The notes under the pieces were generated by a model, which saw nothing but the letters and a program-made list of their open reading frames with translations, had not been told where the DNA came from and searched no databases. Positions 9,201 to 18,000 of a stretch of DNA of 48,014 nucleotides are shown piece by piece. The stretch is taken from the NCBI RefSeq assembly GCF_000332315.1, contig NZ_KB235937.1, forward strand, positions 389,025-437,038, in the 5' to 3' direction. The stretch is from Prochlorothrix hollandica PCC 9006 = CALU 1027. GTDB lineage: Bacteria > Cyanobacteriota > Cyanobacteriia > Prochlorotrichales > Prochlorotrichaceae. Every line of letters begins with the position of its first letter. The stretch's first letter is position 1. The position numbers and the translations under genes were made by a program.

Positions 9201-9529
9201 CCGGTGCGATCGTTAACATCCACCTGGGCTTTAAACAGCAGTTTCTGAATGGCTTCGTTGGCTTCCAGTAGGGTGCGGTTGGGCTGGCGCAGGATTTGGT
9301 CTTGCAGGTCTTGCAGTTGGTGGGGGGTGAGCCAGGGAATGCCCCCTGCTGTGGTGTTGAGGGCGGCGACAGCTTGGTTAAAAACCTGGGGCAGGAGCCA
9401 CTGGCGAAAGGTGGCCCGCAGGCTGGGGGCGGGGTCGCTGGGGGGATGTGACCCTTGGTCGATGATGTGCCAACCCAGGGCTTGGAGCTGTTGCAAGAAG
9501 GGCTGTTCGATCTCAGTATATTCACTCAT
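6257..9529 (-). CDS. hsdR: Type I restriction enzyme, R (endonuclease/translocase) subunit
   Basis: A 1090-residue motor/nuclease subunit of a type I restriction-modification complex (HsdR2M2S). Residues 130-170 carry the PD-(D/E)xK nuclease core, with Asp150 in FIIPDIVLF and Glu164-Cys-Lys166 in IVVECKKG. The superfamily-2 translocase follows: Walker A QGSGKS (324-329), DEAH box IDEAHRTQ (442-449), TGTP (470-473), and a distal QAIARTNRVRQG motif VI. A helical C-terminal region binds the methylase core in relatives. The length fits the family. It translocates DNA with ATP and cuts unmodified DNA when recruited by HsdM/HsdS. It is separated from hsdS by about 330 bases, so it may have its own promoter, and it overlaps the downstream protease gene by 4 bases. 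Confidence 0.95.
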   Translation of the reverse strand: MSEYTEIEQPFLQQLQALGWHIIDQGSHPPSDPAPSLRATFRQWLLPQVFNQAVAALNTTAGGIPWLTPHQLQDLQDQILRQPNRTLLEANEAIQKLLFKAQVDVNDRTGEKDPVVKLIDFANPENNQFHAINQFRIDTPGCVKQFIIPDIVLFVNGIPLIVVECKKGSSTCANPMAEAFQQLQRYMNQREETARHQLREGEPRLFHTNLFLVRTTGLEADYGTITSGHEHFYPWKTQDPNPDREADSATPGLTPQQQLINGMLPKANLLSILRTSSIFMDTDSGPRIKVVCRYQQFRAANKIIDRLRQGQTAAEKSGVIWHTQGSGKSLTMVFVARMLRASPDLSDYKIVLINDRVDLEDQLTKTATLIGGRVHTITSAQALRDRLSTDTSDINMAMVHKFQQRHPAMPLQVAEALGTYRVIPSSQTFGVVNRSDRIVLMIDEAHRTQGSDLGDNVFEAFPNAARIAFTGTPLISDRHGQKKTYQRFGTYIDTYRLMDAVADGTTLQILYEGRTSNDILNDKQNFDTRFEDLFRDRSAEELLAIKKKYGATGDLLEAEQRIGAIAQDLVKHYLEHIFPNGFKAQVVCHSKLAAVRYQTAIDQALADTVARLKAQPVADSELIRKVRFLKTAVVISGGDTNEPAYVTAARQQARAWNAVDNFCRPFAFDDPDQPHSGIAFLVVCDMLLTGFDAPIEQVMYIDKKIKEHTLLQAIARTNRVRQGKQRGYIVDYIGLTENLTEALTLYAATHEQQELAVGLKSITSEVPVLEERYHRLLHLFADHKIAKVREYATGSLATIEADAAVVHEAVKLLKDEKIRADFDEYLRKFLASLDIILPNPLAQPYRVPAKRLGYILRVTQERYKDTSLDLGDAGQKVRDLINEHLISLGINPKVPPVELLSPDFMEQLKQHAGGNHEAKASEMEHAIRKHCTVHHDEDPAFYQSLSKKVERLIGEYQDHWDQLAKELEKIRAEAIAGRQQGQEGMGKEATIFYEHIAHQVFAHGAVPPEAKPTMQALMEAIVETLQDSIGSIDFWNNSDKQKITRSHIKTALTLTAIAELKANRERIAVEIMKLAKNRHHELLKGTGDHP

Positions 9530-9859
9530 ATAAGTCTGTTACGGAAGAAAATGTAGGACTATCGACGGCTGGGGGTGCGGTTGGGGTTGCTGATTAATCC
9601 CCAAAGCCAAGAGGTTAAGGTTGATCGTCCGGGGCAATAGGTGACGGTTTTAGAGTCGCCGCTGGCGATCGAGTGTGGTGTGGTGATGCCCGGTTTTGTG
9701 CTGGAGATGGGCCGTATTTGGTCATAATTGCTTGGCTCTCAGTTCAAGTTACATCCCTATCCCTGATTTTGACGGTTTATGCAGAACTTAACCTCGAACA
9801 ATCCCAAGGATGACCCTAATACCCACACCGCACTCAGGATTATAGCGGCTGGCTGCGAC
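9530..9859. other. hsdS-hsdR intergenic gap
   Basis: A 330-base non-coding stretch inside an otherwise tight operon. On the plus strand, 9640-9727 is open for about 28 codons (ending EMGRIWS-stop) with GC-rich, coding-like texture. This could be a gene remnant, but no family was recognised. A promoter for hsdR is plausible here, though no clear -10/-35 pair was identified. Confidence 0.4.
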
Positions 9860-11161
9860 CTACGCCCTGTTTTCGTCTGGTTCGACGGTGACAGGGACTT
9901 TACCAGTGAGGAGATCGTGCATTAAGCCAGACTTTTGTTTATTCAGTTTACTTCGAGTCTCTTTCTCTTGCTCAATTTTCTTATTTATAGATAGTAGACA
10001 ATTCGTAATTCTTACTTGTTCATCTTTACATCGAGGGAAAGAGATGTCCATGCTCTTCAAGAGGCTTGAACTCAAGTTTTTTTGGCTACCATCATTACTC
10101 ATATCTCTTAAGTCATGATATTTATATTCAAAAAGAAAATACATGAATTGGCTTTCAATCAAACCATTAAATTCAAAGCCTACGCAAGCCTGGTTTGAAG
10201 CGCAATCAATTCCAAGTATAGCCACACGTCCTCTCGTATTTCCTTCACCATATATAGCCATGACAACCGTGCCTTTACAAAAAAGCTTTGCCGATGATGA
10301 ATTTAGACCTTCCTTCGTTATGTGTTCTTCTGACTTTTCTATTTTCCCATATTTGATTTCGCCAGTTTTAATCCATGGAATGCTACCTCCCCAGAAATTA
10401 CTTTTACTTCTATTTGGTGTACCTCCTGACGTGATATTGCATAGTTTTCCTAATAACTTAACTTCCCACTCCCTTGGAATCCAGCCGATCGCACTCTCCT
10501 GATACAACTCTGGGGCTTGCTCACGGGGAGGGCGCAGTTTGCCGTCGGACCCAATGCCACGGGTAAACAGGTCGTGCATCAGCCCCGCCTTGATTTGCTG
10601 GTATTTTTCGATCAGGGCTTCGGTGTGGGCGATGGTGCGATCGATGGTCTGTAGAACAGTAGCAATAGTTTGCTGTTGCTGGACTGGAGGGAGTCGTAAA
10701 GGAATACTAGCTAGATACTCAGCAGAAATATGTATTACAGAGCTACCCTGACCTAATCTAGATTTATGTTTAGCAAAATGATTACTATTGACTGCATAAC
10801 CCGCAAAATAAGAATCAAGGTTTGATCTTGGACGAAAGATAATAGTGTCTCCTCCTGCATAAACCTTATCTTGACCACAATAGGCTGCCGCTTTTCCAAT
10901 TTCCTCAGATGTTTCTCCAGAACCAGCAAAGACAATATCACCAGATTTCAGAGGTGTATATGAAGATGCTTTATCAGGCTCAATAGCAGAACAAAAACTT
11001 TTGACTATGCAACCATGATGCGTGTAAAGATCACCATAACGGATACAAGGGAGTCCGTTATGACTTTCATCAGAGCGAGTGCCACCCTGTCCTCGGAAAA
11101 ATATACCTAAAGAGCCTAAAGGGATTTCCTGCCAACTTTCTGGCAAATTCACATCACTCAT
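9860..11161 (-). CDS. hsdS: Type I restriction enzyme, S (specificity) subunit
   Basis: A 433-residue DNA-recognition subunit with the usual two-fold architecture. The first target-recognition domain (about 1-150, starting LPESWQEIPLGSL) is followed by a conserved helical spacer (QQQTIATVLQTIDRTIAHTE, then KAGLMHDLFTRGIG). The second domain (about 225-375, starting IPREWEVKLLGKL) is followed by a second spacer that repeats GLMHDLLTGKVPV. Both recognition domains are encoded by clearly AT-rich DNA, while the spacer between them is GC-rich like the rest of the region, which fits domain swapping by recombination. The ATG at 11161 overlaps the stop of a 28-codon hsdM remnant (TATGAGTGA), preserving an ancestral hsdM/hsdS overlap. 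Confidence 0.95.
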   Translation of the reverse strand: MSDVNLPESWQEIPLGSLGIFFRGQGGTRSDESHNGLPCIRYGDLYTHHGCIVKSFCSAIEPDKASSYTPLKSGDIVFAGSGETSEEIGKAAAYCGQDKVYAGGDTIIFRPRSNLDSYFAGYAVNSNHFAKHKSRLGQGSSVIHISAEYLASIPLRLPPVQQQQTIATVLQTIDRTIAHTEALIEKYQQIKAGLMHDLFTRGIGSDGKLRPPREQAPELYQESAIGWIPREWEVKLLGKLCNITSGGTPNRSKSNFWGGSIPWIKTGEIKYGKIEKSEEHITKEGLNSSSAKLFCKGTVVMAIYGEGNTRGRVAILGIDCASNQACVGFEFNGLIESQFMYFLFEYKYHDLRDMSNDGSQKNLSSSLLKSMDISFPRCKDEQVRITNCLLSINKKIEQEKETRSKLNKQKSGLMHDLLTGKVPVTVEPDENRA

Positions 11162-11240
11162 ACCCCAAACCCACTAAAAACGCCTGTAACTCCCGCGTCG
11201 TCACCGCATACTTTTCCCATAGGTTTTTAGACTCAAACAT
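11154..11240 (-). pseudogene. Duplicate of the hsdM 3' end (28 codons), overlaps hsdS start
   Basis: The minus strand reads [18 protein letters not shown] then QAFLVGLGYE-stop, matching the last residues of the hsdM product ([13 protein letters not shown] ... [12 protein letters not shown]). The hsdM copy has 12 extra residues in the middle. At the DNA level, 11157-11197 and 11851-11891 are nearly identical. It overlaps the DUF5615 stop by 8 bases and its own stop overlaps the hsdS ATG. It may act as a short coupling peptide or simply be the scar of the toxin-antitoxin insertion. Confidence 0.8.
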
Positions 11241-11553
11241 GAATGATAATTGCTTGACCTTTTAGAGCCATATTCACTTGTACCATGACCAACGGAGCCA
11301 AAGGCTTCAGATCTGCCAATCGATTGGAGTAGGCTTGCAATACAATGACCGCGATCTCAAATTGGGGCAGATTTTGTTCAAATGATAAATTGCGATCGAC
11401 AGTGATAAAAACATCAAATTCTTGGGCCGCAAGTGCAAGAAGCTGACCATTCTTAATACCTGCCCACCCCATCTGGGGAACCGTGTTCACCTCATAGCCA
11501 ACCAACTCCCTTGCAAACCGGCGATCGATACATTCATCTAGCAGCAGCCTCAT
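11233..11553 (-). CDS. DUF5615 PIN-like protein (probable toxin of a TA pair)
   Basis: A 106-residue protein of the DUF5615/Mut7-C-like PIN fold. It starts MRLLLDECIDRRF with the first acidic residues, has VNTVPQMGWAGIKNGQLLALAAQ, then FDVFITVDRNLSFEQNL with the second acidic cluster expected of a PIN-type nuclease active site. Its ATG overlaps the DUF433 stop (4 bases), the standard antitoxin-first arrangement. In relatives the pair is annotated as a VapBC-like toxin-antitoxin. Ribonuclease activity is inferred from the fold and is not demonstrated for this member. The last codons overlap the duplicated hsdM end. Confidence 0.85.
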   Translation of the reverse strand: MRLLLDECIDRRFARELVGYEVNTVPQMGWAGIKNGQLLALAAQEFDVFITVDRNLSFEQNLPQFEIAVIVLQAYSNRLADLKPLAPLVMVQVNMALKGQAIIIHV

Positions 11554-11780
11554 CGTAACGCAGCCCCATCCATCATCTGTTGTCCCAGTCCCTCAATCAC
11601 AACAACAACCTGATCCTTGGTCACCGTCGGGAAACCAGCCAGAAAATCATTAATCGAGTCCCCCGCCTTTAGATAATCCAACAGCGTTGCTACCGGTACC
11701 CTTGTTCCCAGAAACACCGGAGTTCCCCCCATCACCTCCGGCGATCGACTAATCACAGATAAAACATTGATCTCAGCCAT
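11550..11780 (-). CDS. DUF433 protein (probable antitoxin)
   Basis: A 76-residue DUF433 protein with the typical pattern ISRSPEVMGGTPVFLGTRVPVATLLDYLKAG and a C-terminal helical part. DUF433 proteins have a winged/helix-turn-helix-like fold and are usually the antitoxin and autoregulator partner of DUF5615 proteins, as here. The gene lies 67 bases after the hsdM stop, on the same strand. Together with the next gene it splits hsdM from hsdS. Confidence 0.85.
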   Translation of the reverse strand: MAEINVLSVISRSPEVMGGTPVFLGTRVPVATLLDYLKAGDSINDFLAGFPTVTKDQVVVVIEGLGQQMMDGAALR

Positions 11781-11847
11781 AGTTTAAGCCCTCAGCAACC
11801 AGCAATCTATCCTCATTTTAAGAACCCTTGCCCACAGGGAACAGAGG

Positions 11848-14574
11848 CTACTCATACCCCAACTCCACCAAAAACGCCTGTAACTCCCGCGCCGCCTCAT
11901 CCCGCGCCGCCTCAATCTCCCGCGCCGTCACCGCATACTTCTCCCATAGGTTTTCGATCGCCCGCACACAAGCCCGCTGATCCGCCCGTAAATAGGTCTC
12001 ATAAATCTCCATCAGGGTTTTCCGTAGTCGCTCAAGAATCACCAAGCGGGCCTGATCCGGCGAAATTTTTTCACGGGCCTGCTGCACCAAATCATCCCGA
12101 TTTCGCTCAATTCCCTTGATATGCGCCCTCAGCGTCTGCACCTCCTTCGTCAGAGCCTGATGACGCTCCAAACTAGCCGTAATCATTGTCGCCTGTCCAT
12201 AGGCTAGTTGCCCCTGGGCGATCGCCTCCTGCAACGGGATCCCATACTCACTCAGCCTACCCACCCGCTCAGCCAGATCCAAAACTCGCTGACCATTAGC
12301 AAACTGCGGATCCTTTTGACTAAAGCCCTCCGTACAATAAAACCCCTTCCGTTCCCCCTGGGCCAACAGACCCGCCGCCTTGACCTCCGTAAAAATATGG
12401 TCCACCAGCGTCTTAACCCGCTTCAGCAGCGCCTTCCACTGCGCCGTTTGGGTCTTCAGCTCCTCCCTCATACTCCTCACTGCCTCACTGGGCAACACCC
12501 CCGTATCATCAGTATCCTCAAACTCCTCCTCATCCGCCGCCGCAAACAGGGCTTGCAACTCCGCCAGCCGGGTCTGGGCCTGCTCCAACTCCTCCAACAC
12601 CTCCGGAAACTGGTTTTGCAAAATCTCCTCATCGGGGATCAACTCCGGACCCCAACCACTGGCGGCAATAGACTGAAAATCCGCCTTCAGCACATCCATA
12701 TAATTGGCAAACGCCCCCCGCACCTGAAACGGCGTGAGTAACTGCTGATCCCCTAGGGCCACTCCAATACTGTCCAACAGATTGCGGCGCATCCCATAAA
12801 CATTACGGGTTCGGGCCTCAGGATGAGCAGCATCCGGGGCCAGAGCCTCCACAATGGGTAAATTGGCCAACCACCACGCCTCCAGGATTTCCATAAACTG
12901 GCGATGGCGAGTCGTCACACTCTGGTGATGGGCTACAAACTCCGCAATATCACGCTTGCAGGTCAGCACCGGGGCAAAATCCAGATAGATATCATCCCGG
13001 GGCACAAACGCATCCTGTCGCAACTGGCCATAATTTTGCCAAAACTGGGCCAGACTAGCCACCTCCCCCTGGGGCACCCCCCCCTGGAGATGGGCACGCA
13101 CATCATGGGGTTCCGAGGGGGGCGCATTGTCCACATAGCGCCGAATATTGCAGTTATAGTCCTCCGCAACAATCTCCGATCGGGGCACCCGCCGCCCATA
13201 GGCCGGAATATCCACCTGATCGCGGTAAACATAGACAATCTTATCGATATCTTCGGGGCGCAGGAAATTCTGGGCCTTGCCTTCTCGGTATTCGCGATCG
13301 GCATTGATAAACAGCACCGCGTCACGGGTGGCCGCCCCCGCCTTAGTCATCACCAACAGACATGCAGGAATGCCCGTGCCATAAAACAGATTGCTGGGCA
13401 AACCAATCACCGCCTCCAGATAGCCGCTATCGATAAAGTACTTGCGGGCTTCCCGCTCTTCCCCCCCCCGAAACAGCACCCCATGGGGCATCACCGTCAC
13501 CATTCGCCCATCGTGCGCCAACACGGCCAGCATATGCTGCACAAACATCAGATCCGCCTTCTTGCCCTTTTCCGGCATCATCACCGGAAACCGTCCGGGC
13601 AAGTCCAGCTCTCTTTTGATGTAGTTCTGGCTAAAGGGGGGATTGGCGACGACCCGATCGAAGCGCTTCAGTTGGTTATTTTCCTCCAAATGCAGAGGTT
13701 TTCGCAGGGTATCCTCCTGACGAATATCAGCATGGGCAATGCCATGGAGCAGCATATTCATCTTGCAGATAGACCAAGTGGTGCCCATTTTTTCCTGACC
13801 GAACAACGCCAATTCACTGGCCCTGCCACCCTTCTCCCGCAAATAGTCCCGCATCTGAATCAACATCCCACCCGAACCCACCGTGGGGTCATAGACCAAC
13901 ATCCCCTCCTTCGGATCGCAGATTTCCACACAGACCCGCACCACCTCCGCCGGGGTATAAAATTCTCCTGCCTTTTTGCCCGCCGAGTCCGCAAAGTACT
14001 TGATCAGATACTCGTAGGTAGCTCCCAACAAATCAGGGAACTCAAAATCGCTGTCTTTGAGGGGAATTTTCTCAAAGTTGAGCAAAAAGTCCGACAAAGT
14101 ATCATCATCCAGGGTGCGCTGCCCGATCTTGCGGTTAAAGTTGATTGTAGACAGTACATCTTGCAGCAGATTAAGGTTGGCCTGTTCGATCGCCTCCAGA
14201 GCTTTGTTCAACGCTGTGCCAACGTTGTTTTTAACGTGCTTCAAGGCCGGATGCTGGATGATTTTAGTCTGGCCAGCCTCGATAACCTCTTCCTGCCAGC
14301 TTTGACTCCAGCGGGCGCGAGGGGGCACATAGAAGTATTGACCGGAGTAATTATCGGCATCTTCTAGCTCCACCTCAATGTCTTCTGCCGCCATGCCGTG
14401 GGCCGCTAACTCAGTACGCAACTCAGCCTGCCGCTGCTCAAACAGGTCACTGGCCCGCTTCAGAAACAACATACCAAAGATGTATTCCTTGTACTCGCTG
14501 GCATCCATGCTGCCCCGCAGATCATCACAAGCGGTGAGCAGCAGATTGTATAGGCGAGAAAGGGTTAACTTCAT
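11848..14574 (-). CDS. hsdM: Type I restriction-modification, M (N6-adenine methylase) subunit
   Basis: The preferred start is the ATG at 14574 ([20 protein letters not shown]), giving 908 residues; an upstream in-frame ATG at 14610 adds 12 unlikely residues. Residues 20-110 form the N-terminal HsdM helical domain. GEFYTP (203-208), the SAM-binding motif I DPTVGSGG (229-236) and catalytic NPPF (311-314) are all intact, so it should methylate adenine. The protein is much longer than a usual HsdM of about 500 residues. The extra C-terminal part of about 400 residues is highly charged and helical (coiled coil), ending in [20 protein letters not shown]. It is first in the restriction unit. Confidence 0.95.
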   Translation of the reverse strand: MKLTLSRLYNLLLTACDDLRGSMDASEYKEYIFGMLFLKRASDLFEQRQAELRTELAAHGMAAEDIEVELEDADNYSGQYFYVPPRARWSQSWQEEVIEAGQTKIIQHPALKHVKNNVGTALNKALEAIEQANLNLLQDVLSTINFNRKIGQRTLDDDTLSDFLLNFEKIPLKDSDFEFPDLLGATYEYLIKYFADSAGKKAGEFYTPAEVVRVCVEICDPKEGMLVYDPTVGSGGMLIQMRDYLREKGGRASELALFGQEKMGTTWSICKMNMLLHGIAHADIRQEDTLRKPLHLEENNQLKRFDRVVANPPFSQNYIKRELDLPGRFPVMMPEKGKKADLMFVQHMLAVLAHDGRMVTVMPHGVLFRGGEEREARKYFIDSGYLEAVIGLPSNLFYGTGIPACLLVMTKAGAATRDAVLFINADREYREGKAQNFLRPEDIDKIVYVYRDQVDIPAYGRRVPRSEIVAEDYNCNIRRYVDNAPPSEPHDVRAHLQGGVPQGEVASLAQFWQNYGQLRQDAFVPRDDIYLDFAPVLTCKRDIAEFVAHHQSVTTRHRQFMEILEAWWLANLPIVEALAPDAAHPEARTRNVYGMRRNLLDSIGVALGDQQLLTPFQVRGAFANYMDVLKADFQSIAASGWGPELIPDEEILQNQFPEVLEELEQAQTRLAELQALFAAADEEEFEDTDDTGVLPSEAVRSMREELKTQTAQWKALLKRVKTLVDHIFTEVKAAGLLAQGERKGFYCTEGFSQKDPQFANGQRVLDLAERVGRLSEYGIPLQEAIAQGQLAYGQATMITASLERHQALTKEVQTLRAHIKGIERNRDDLVQQAREKISPDQARLVILERLRKTLMEIYETYLRADQRACVRAIENLWEKYAVTAREIEAARDEAARELQAFLVELGYE

Positions 14575-14968
14575 GAGGGATCTACACCGGATTAGCAGAG
14601 ACTTCAGCAACCTATGGCACTATAGCAGCTAACGCCTGTCTGAACCCCAGAATCCAGGTCTATACAGCGGTTTTCACAACAGTGGCACACCATCAGGCAC
14701 TGCCCCACCTCCGACAGGGACACTACCGATCCTCAACCATCCTGAAAAGTGCTGTCAGAATTAACGAGAACTATGGCGATAAAAATTCTTACTTGTCTAG
14801 AACTACTCTAGAACTACCCAAATATAAAGCAGACTACAGCAGTCCTAAATGGGTTGTGCGAATTTTTTAAGATTCGAGCCTGTCTGTGTAAGGCTTGCAG
14901 CGATCGAAAACTTATAACGGATCTGGGACTAGTGTAGTGCAATCTGGAGGCGGGTAGGCTATTGGGGG
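14575..14968. other. Intergenic region upstream of hsdM
   Basis: About 390 bases between the CheA stop and the hsdM start. It is AT-richer than its surroundings and includes a T-rich run near 14863-14869 and a dispersed-repeat-like motif at 14836-14860. It presumably holds the promoter of the restriction unit. No gene was recognised. Confidence 0.45.
14836..14860. repeat. Short dispersed motif shared with 24044-24068
   Basis: ACAGCAGTCCTAAATGGGTT followed by GTG here, and ACAGCAGTCCGATATGGGTT followed by GTG at 24044. Two such copies in one window in intergenic or leader DNA suggest a dispersed repeat end. Confidence 0.5.
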
Positions 14969-15007
14969 TTCAAACGGTGCCTTCAAACGGTGCCTTCAAA
15001 CGGTGCC
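14969..15007. repeat. 13-bp tandem repeat, 3 units, spanning the CheA stop codon
   Basis: Three perfect copies of TTCAAACGGTGCC, followed by a broken fourth. The CheA stop (TGA at 14996-14998 on the minus strand) lies in the third unit, so the duplicated units fall just downstream of the gene and repeat the sequence encoding its last residues. Confidence 0.9.
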
Positions 15008-18000
15008 TTCAAAAAGTTTTTCGATCGATAATACCAACTCTTGAATCCCCAGGGGCTTCGTGAAATAGGCGGTAGCTCCCAGGGATTCGGCTTGGGCGAT
15101 GTGGCGATCGCTCTGGCGAGACGTGAGCATGGCCACCGGCAACTGGTGGAAGCGTTGATCCTCCCGCACCCGTTGCAACAGTTGGAACCCATCCAAGCGG
15201 GGCATCTCCACATCAGAAATCAGCAACTGACAATCCAGCCCTTCCTGGAGTCGCTCCCAGGCTTCCTGACCATCGCGGCACTGCACCACCTGATGACCAA
15301 CCTGGGTTAGGGCATGGCTCAGCCAGCGACGGGCCGCCACGGAATCATCCACCACCAACACCGTTTTGACCGCTGCCAGGGGGGGAGGAGCGGCGGGGGA
15401 GTCGGCGGGGGGCATGGCCGAAGGTTGACCCCCTGGGGATGCCAGGGCTTCAGGGGATAACACCGGCACCACTTGGCCTTGGGGCAAGAGGGTACAACCT
15501 GCCACATAGGGGGGAATGGGTAACCAGGATTCCAGGGCTTTCAGCACCATTTCCCGTTCTTCCAGCAGGGTGTCCACTTGCAGGGCAACGGGGTGGGGGG
15601 CTTGGAGGATGGCGGCGATCGCCCCCGAAAACTTGGCCACTTGGGTCGTCCAGCCCTGGGGCGCTAGATCTGGGGTCAGGGCTTGCAGTTGCCAGGGGTG
15701 CTGGGGGGCGGGCAGCAGTTGGCTCAGTTGAAGTAAGGGCAAGGGGCGATCGTGCCACATCAGGGTATCTGCCCCCAGGGTGCTGCTGTCCAGTTCGACA
15801 ATTTCCAACACCTGACTGGAGGGAATGGCCACCACAGCCGGGGGACCCCAGGGGCGGTTTTGTTGGCACAGCAACAGGGGCAGAATATTGAGGGTGGAGG
15901 GTACCCGCAGGCTGAAGCAGGTGCCCTGGCCCCGGCGGGTTTGGATGTCCACAGAACCGCGCAGATGTTCAATCTGGGTTTTGACCACATCCATGCCCAC
16001 CCCACGACCCGACAGTTCCCCCACCTGGGCAGCGGTGGAGAATCCAGGACTAAAGAGACACTGGAGAATTTGAGAGAGACTGTTACTGCCCGCCGGTAAT
16101 AAACCGAGGCGTTGGGCTTTGGCTTGAACCTGGTCTACATCAATGCCCTGGCCATCATCGGTGACGCTGATGATGATACTTGTCCCCGCCTGTTGGGCGG
16201 CTAGGGTAATGGTTCCTTGGGCTGGTTTGCCCTGGTTTTGGCGATCGGTGGGTAATTCCTGGCCATGGTCAAAGGCATTACGGATGAGATGGAGCAGGGG
16301 ATCATAGAGGGAGTCGAGGATCGCCCGATCGACTTCGGTATCCCCCCCGTTGATCTGGAATTGCACCTGTTTATGGTAGCGGTGGTTGAGATCCCAGAGG
16401 GGACGGCGAAAGCGATCGGCCAGGGTCTCAAAGCGCACCATGCGGGCCTCCGTTAATCCCTGGCGCACCTTGTCCAGTTCTTGACGGACGGAACTTTGGG
16501 ATTCCTGGGCAGACTGGTTAATTAAGCTAATATCATCGGCATATTCATCAATGCGGGACAGGAACTCCTGGAGATCCTGCAAGAGGCTATGGAGATCGGT
16601 AAACTGATCCAATTCCAGGGTATCAAAACCCCCTTGATTCGATGCAGCGTAGCCCTGGCGAGTCGGGAGCAGCATTCCGTCATAGCAATTTTGAATCCGC
16701 TCCCTCAAGCGGTAAAACTGTCTCGTTTGACGTTTCAGTTCTTGGCTAGTGCGCCGCAGGCGTTGGTGATCTAGGTTCACTTGCTCCGAGTGGATCAACA
16801 GATCCCCCACTCCATCGGCTAGGGCGTTGAGGCGGCTGATGGACAGGCGCATGGTGGCTTCCGGCAGGCTAGCAGGGACAGGGGTAGGGGGCTTAGGATC
16901 AGAGGTTTCCACCGTTGCGGTGGTTTTCAGGGCTGTTGGGCTGGAAATCTCTGGTTTAAGGGTGATTAGATCGGTAAATCCTGAATCTGCATTAGTTACC
17001 TCAGCAGTTTCAGGATTGGTGATATCACTCCCCACGAAGTCTGCCAGGGTTGCGTTGGTATTAGTGACATTGGTATTAGTGACATTGGTATTAGTGACAT
17101 TGGTATTAGTGACATTGGTATTGGTGACATGGGTATTAGTGACATCAGGACCGATTAAGTCTGCAAGGCTGACTTCAGCACCGGTTACGTTAGTCCCCGT
17201 TCTGTCGAAAGCGGTTGCCTCAGGATCGGCTATATCACTACCGATCAGGTCTGCAAGGCTGAAGTCACTAGCGGGTACATCACTAGCGGGTATATCACTA
17301 CCGATCAGATCTGCAAAGCTGAAGTCACGAGCGGGTATATCACTAGCGGGTAGGTCTATCAGGCTGAAGTTACTAGCGGGTATATCACTAGCGGGTATAT
17401 CACTACCGATCAGATCTGCAAGGCCGAAGTCACTAGCGGGTAGGTCACTAGCAGGTAAGTCACTACCGATCAGATCTGCAAGGCCGAAGTCACTAACGGG
17501 TAAGTCACTAACGGGTAAGTCACTAGCAGTTAAGTCACTACCGATCAGGTCTGCAAGGCTGAAGTCAGTAGCGGGTAGGTCACTAGCAGTTAAGTCACTA
17601 GCAGTTAAGTCACTAGCAGTTAAGTCACTACCGATCAGGTCTGCAAGGCTGAAGTCAGTAGCGGGTAGGTCACTAGCGGTTAAGTCTGTAATACCGAAGT
17701 CACTCACGGGTAGGTCACTAGCGGGTAGGTCACTAGCGGTTAAGTCTGTAATACCGAATTCAGTAGCGGTTAAGTCACGACTAGTTTCGTCAGGGCGGGG
17801 GGGCGGGGGGGGCGCGATCGCCCTGGGGAGAGGAGTCTCAGGTTGAGAGGGGGCGGGTTCTGGGTTTATGGATCCTAGGCTCGTGGGGACAGGATCCAGT
17901 TCTAGGCTGGAAAAGTCCGAGGGGAACAGATGAACCGCCCCCTGGCCTGGGTCTATCCCCTCAGCAGAATCGAGATCAGGATCGCCCTGGGGGGGGTGGG

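Noticed and set aside
12904-14367. 487-codon plus-strand frame opposite hsdM
   Set aside because: Antisense of a gene with clear methylase motifs; composition (His/Gln/Ile-rich) is that of a shadow frame.
16827-17846. Long plus-strand open frame (339 codons) opposite the CheA repeat region
   Set aside because: It is open only because the 15-bp repeat lacks stops on the opposite strand. The product is a Ser/Lys/Arg/Leu repeat with no domain, and the minus-strand frame has full CheA domains.
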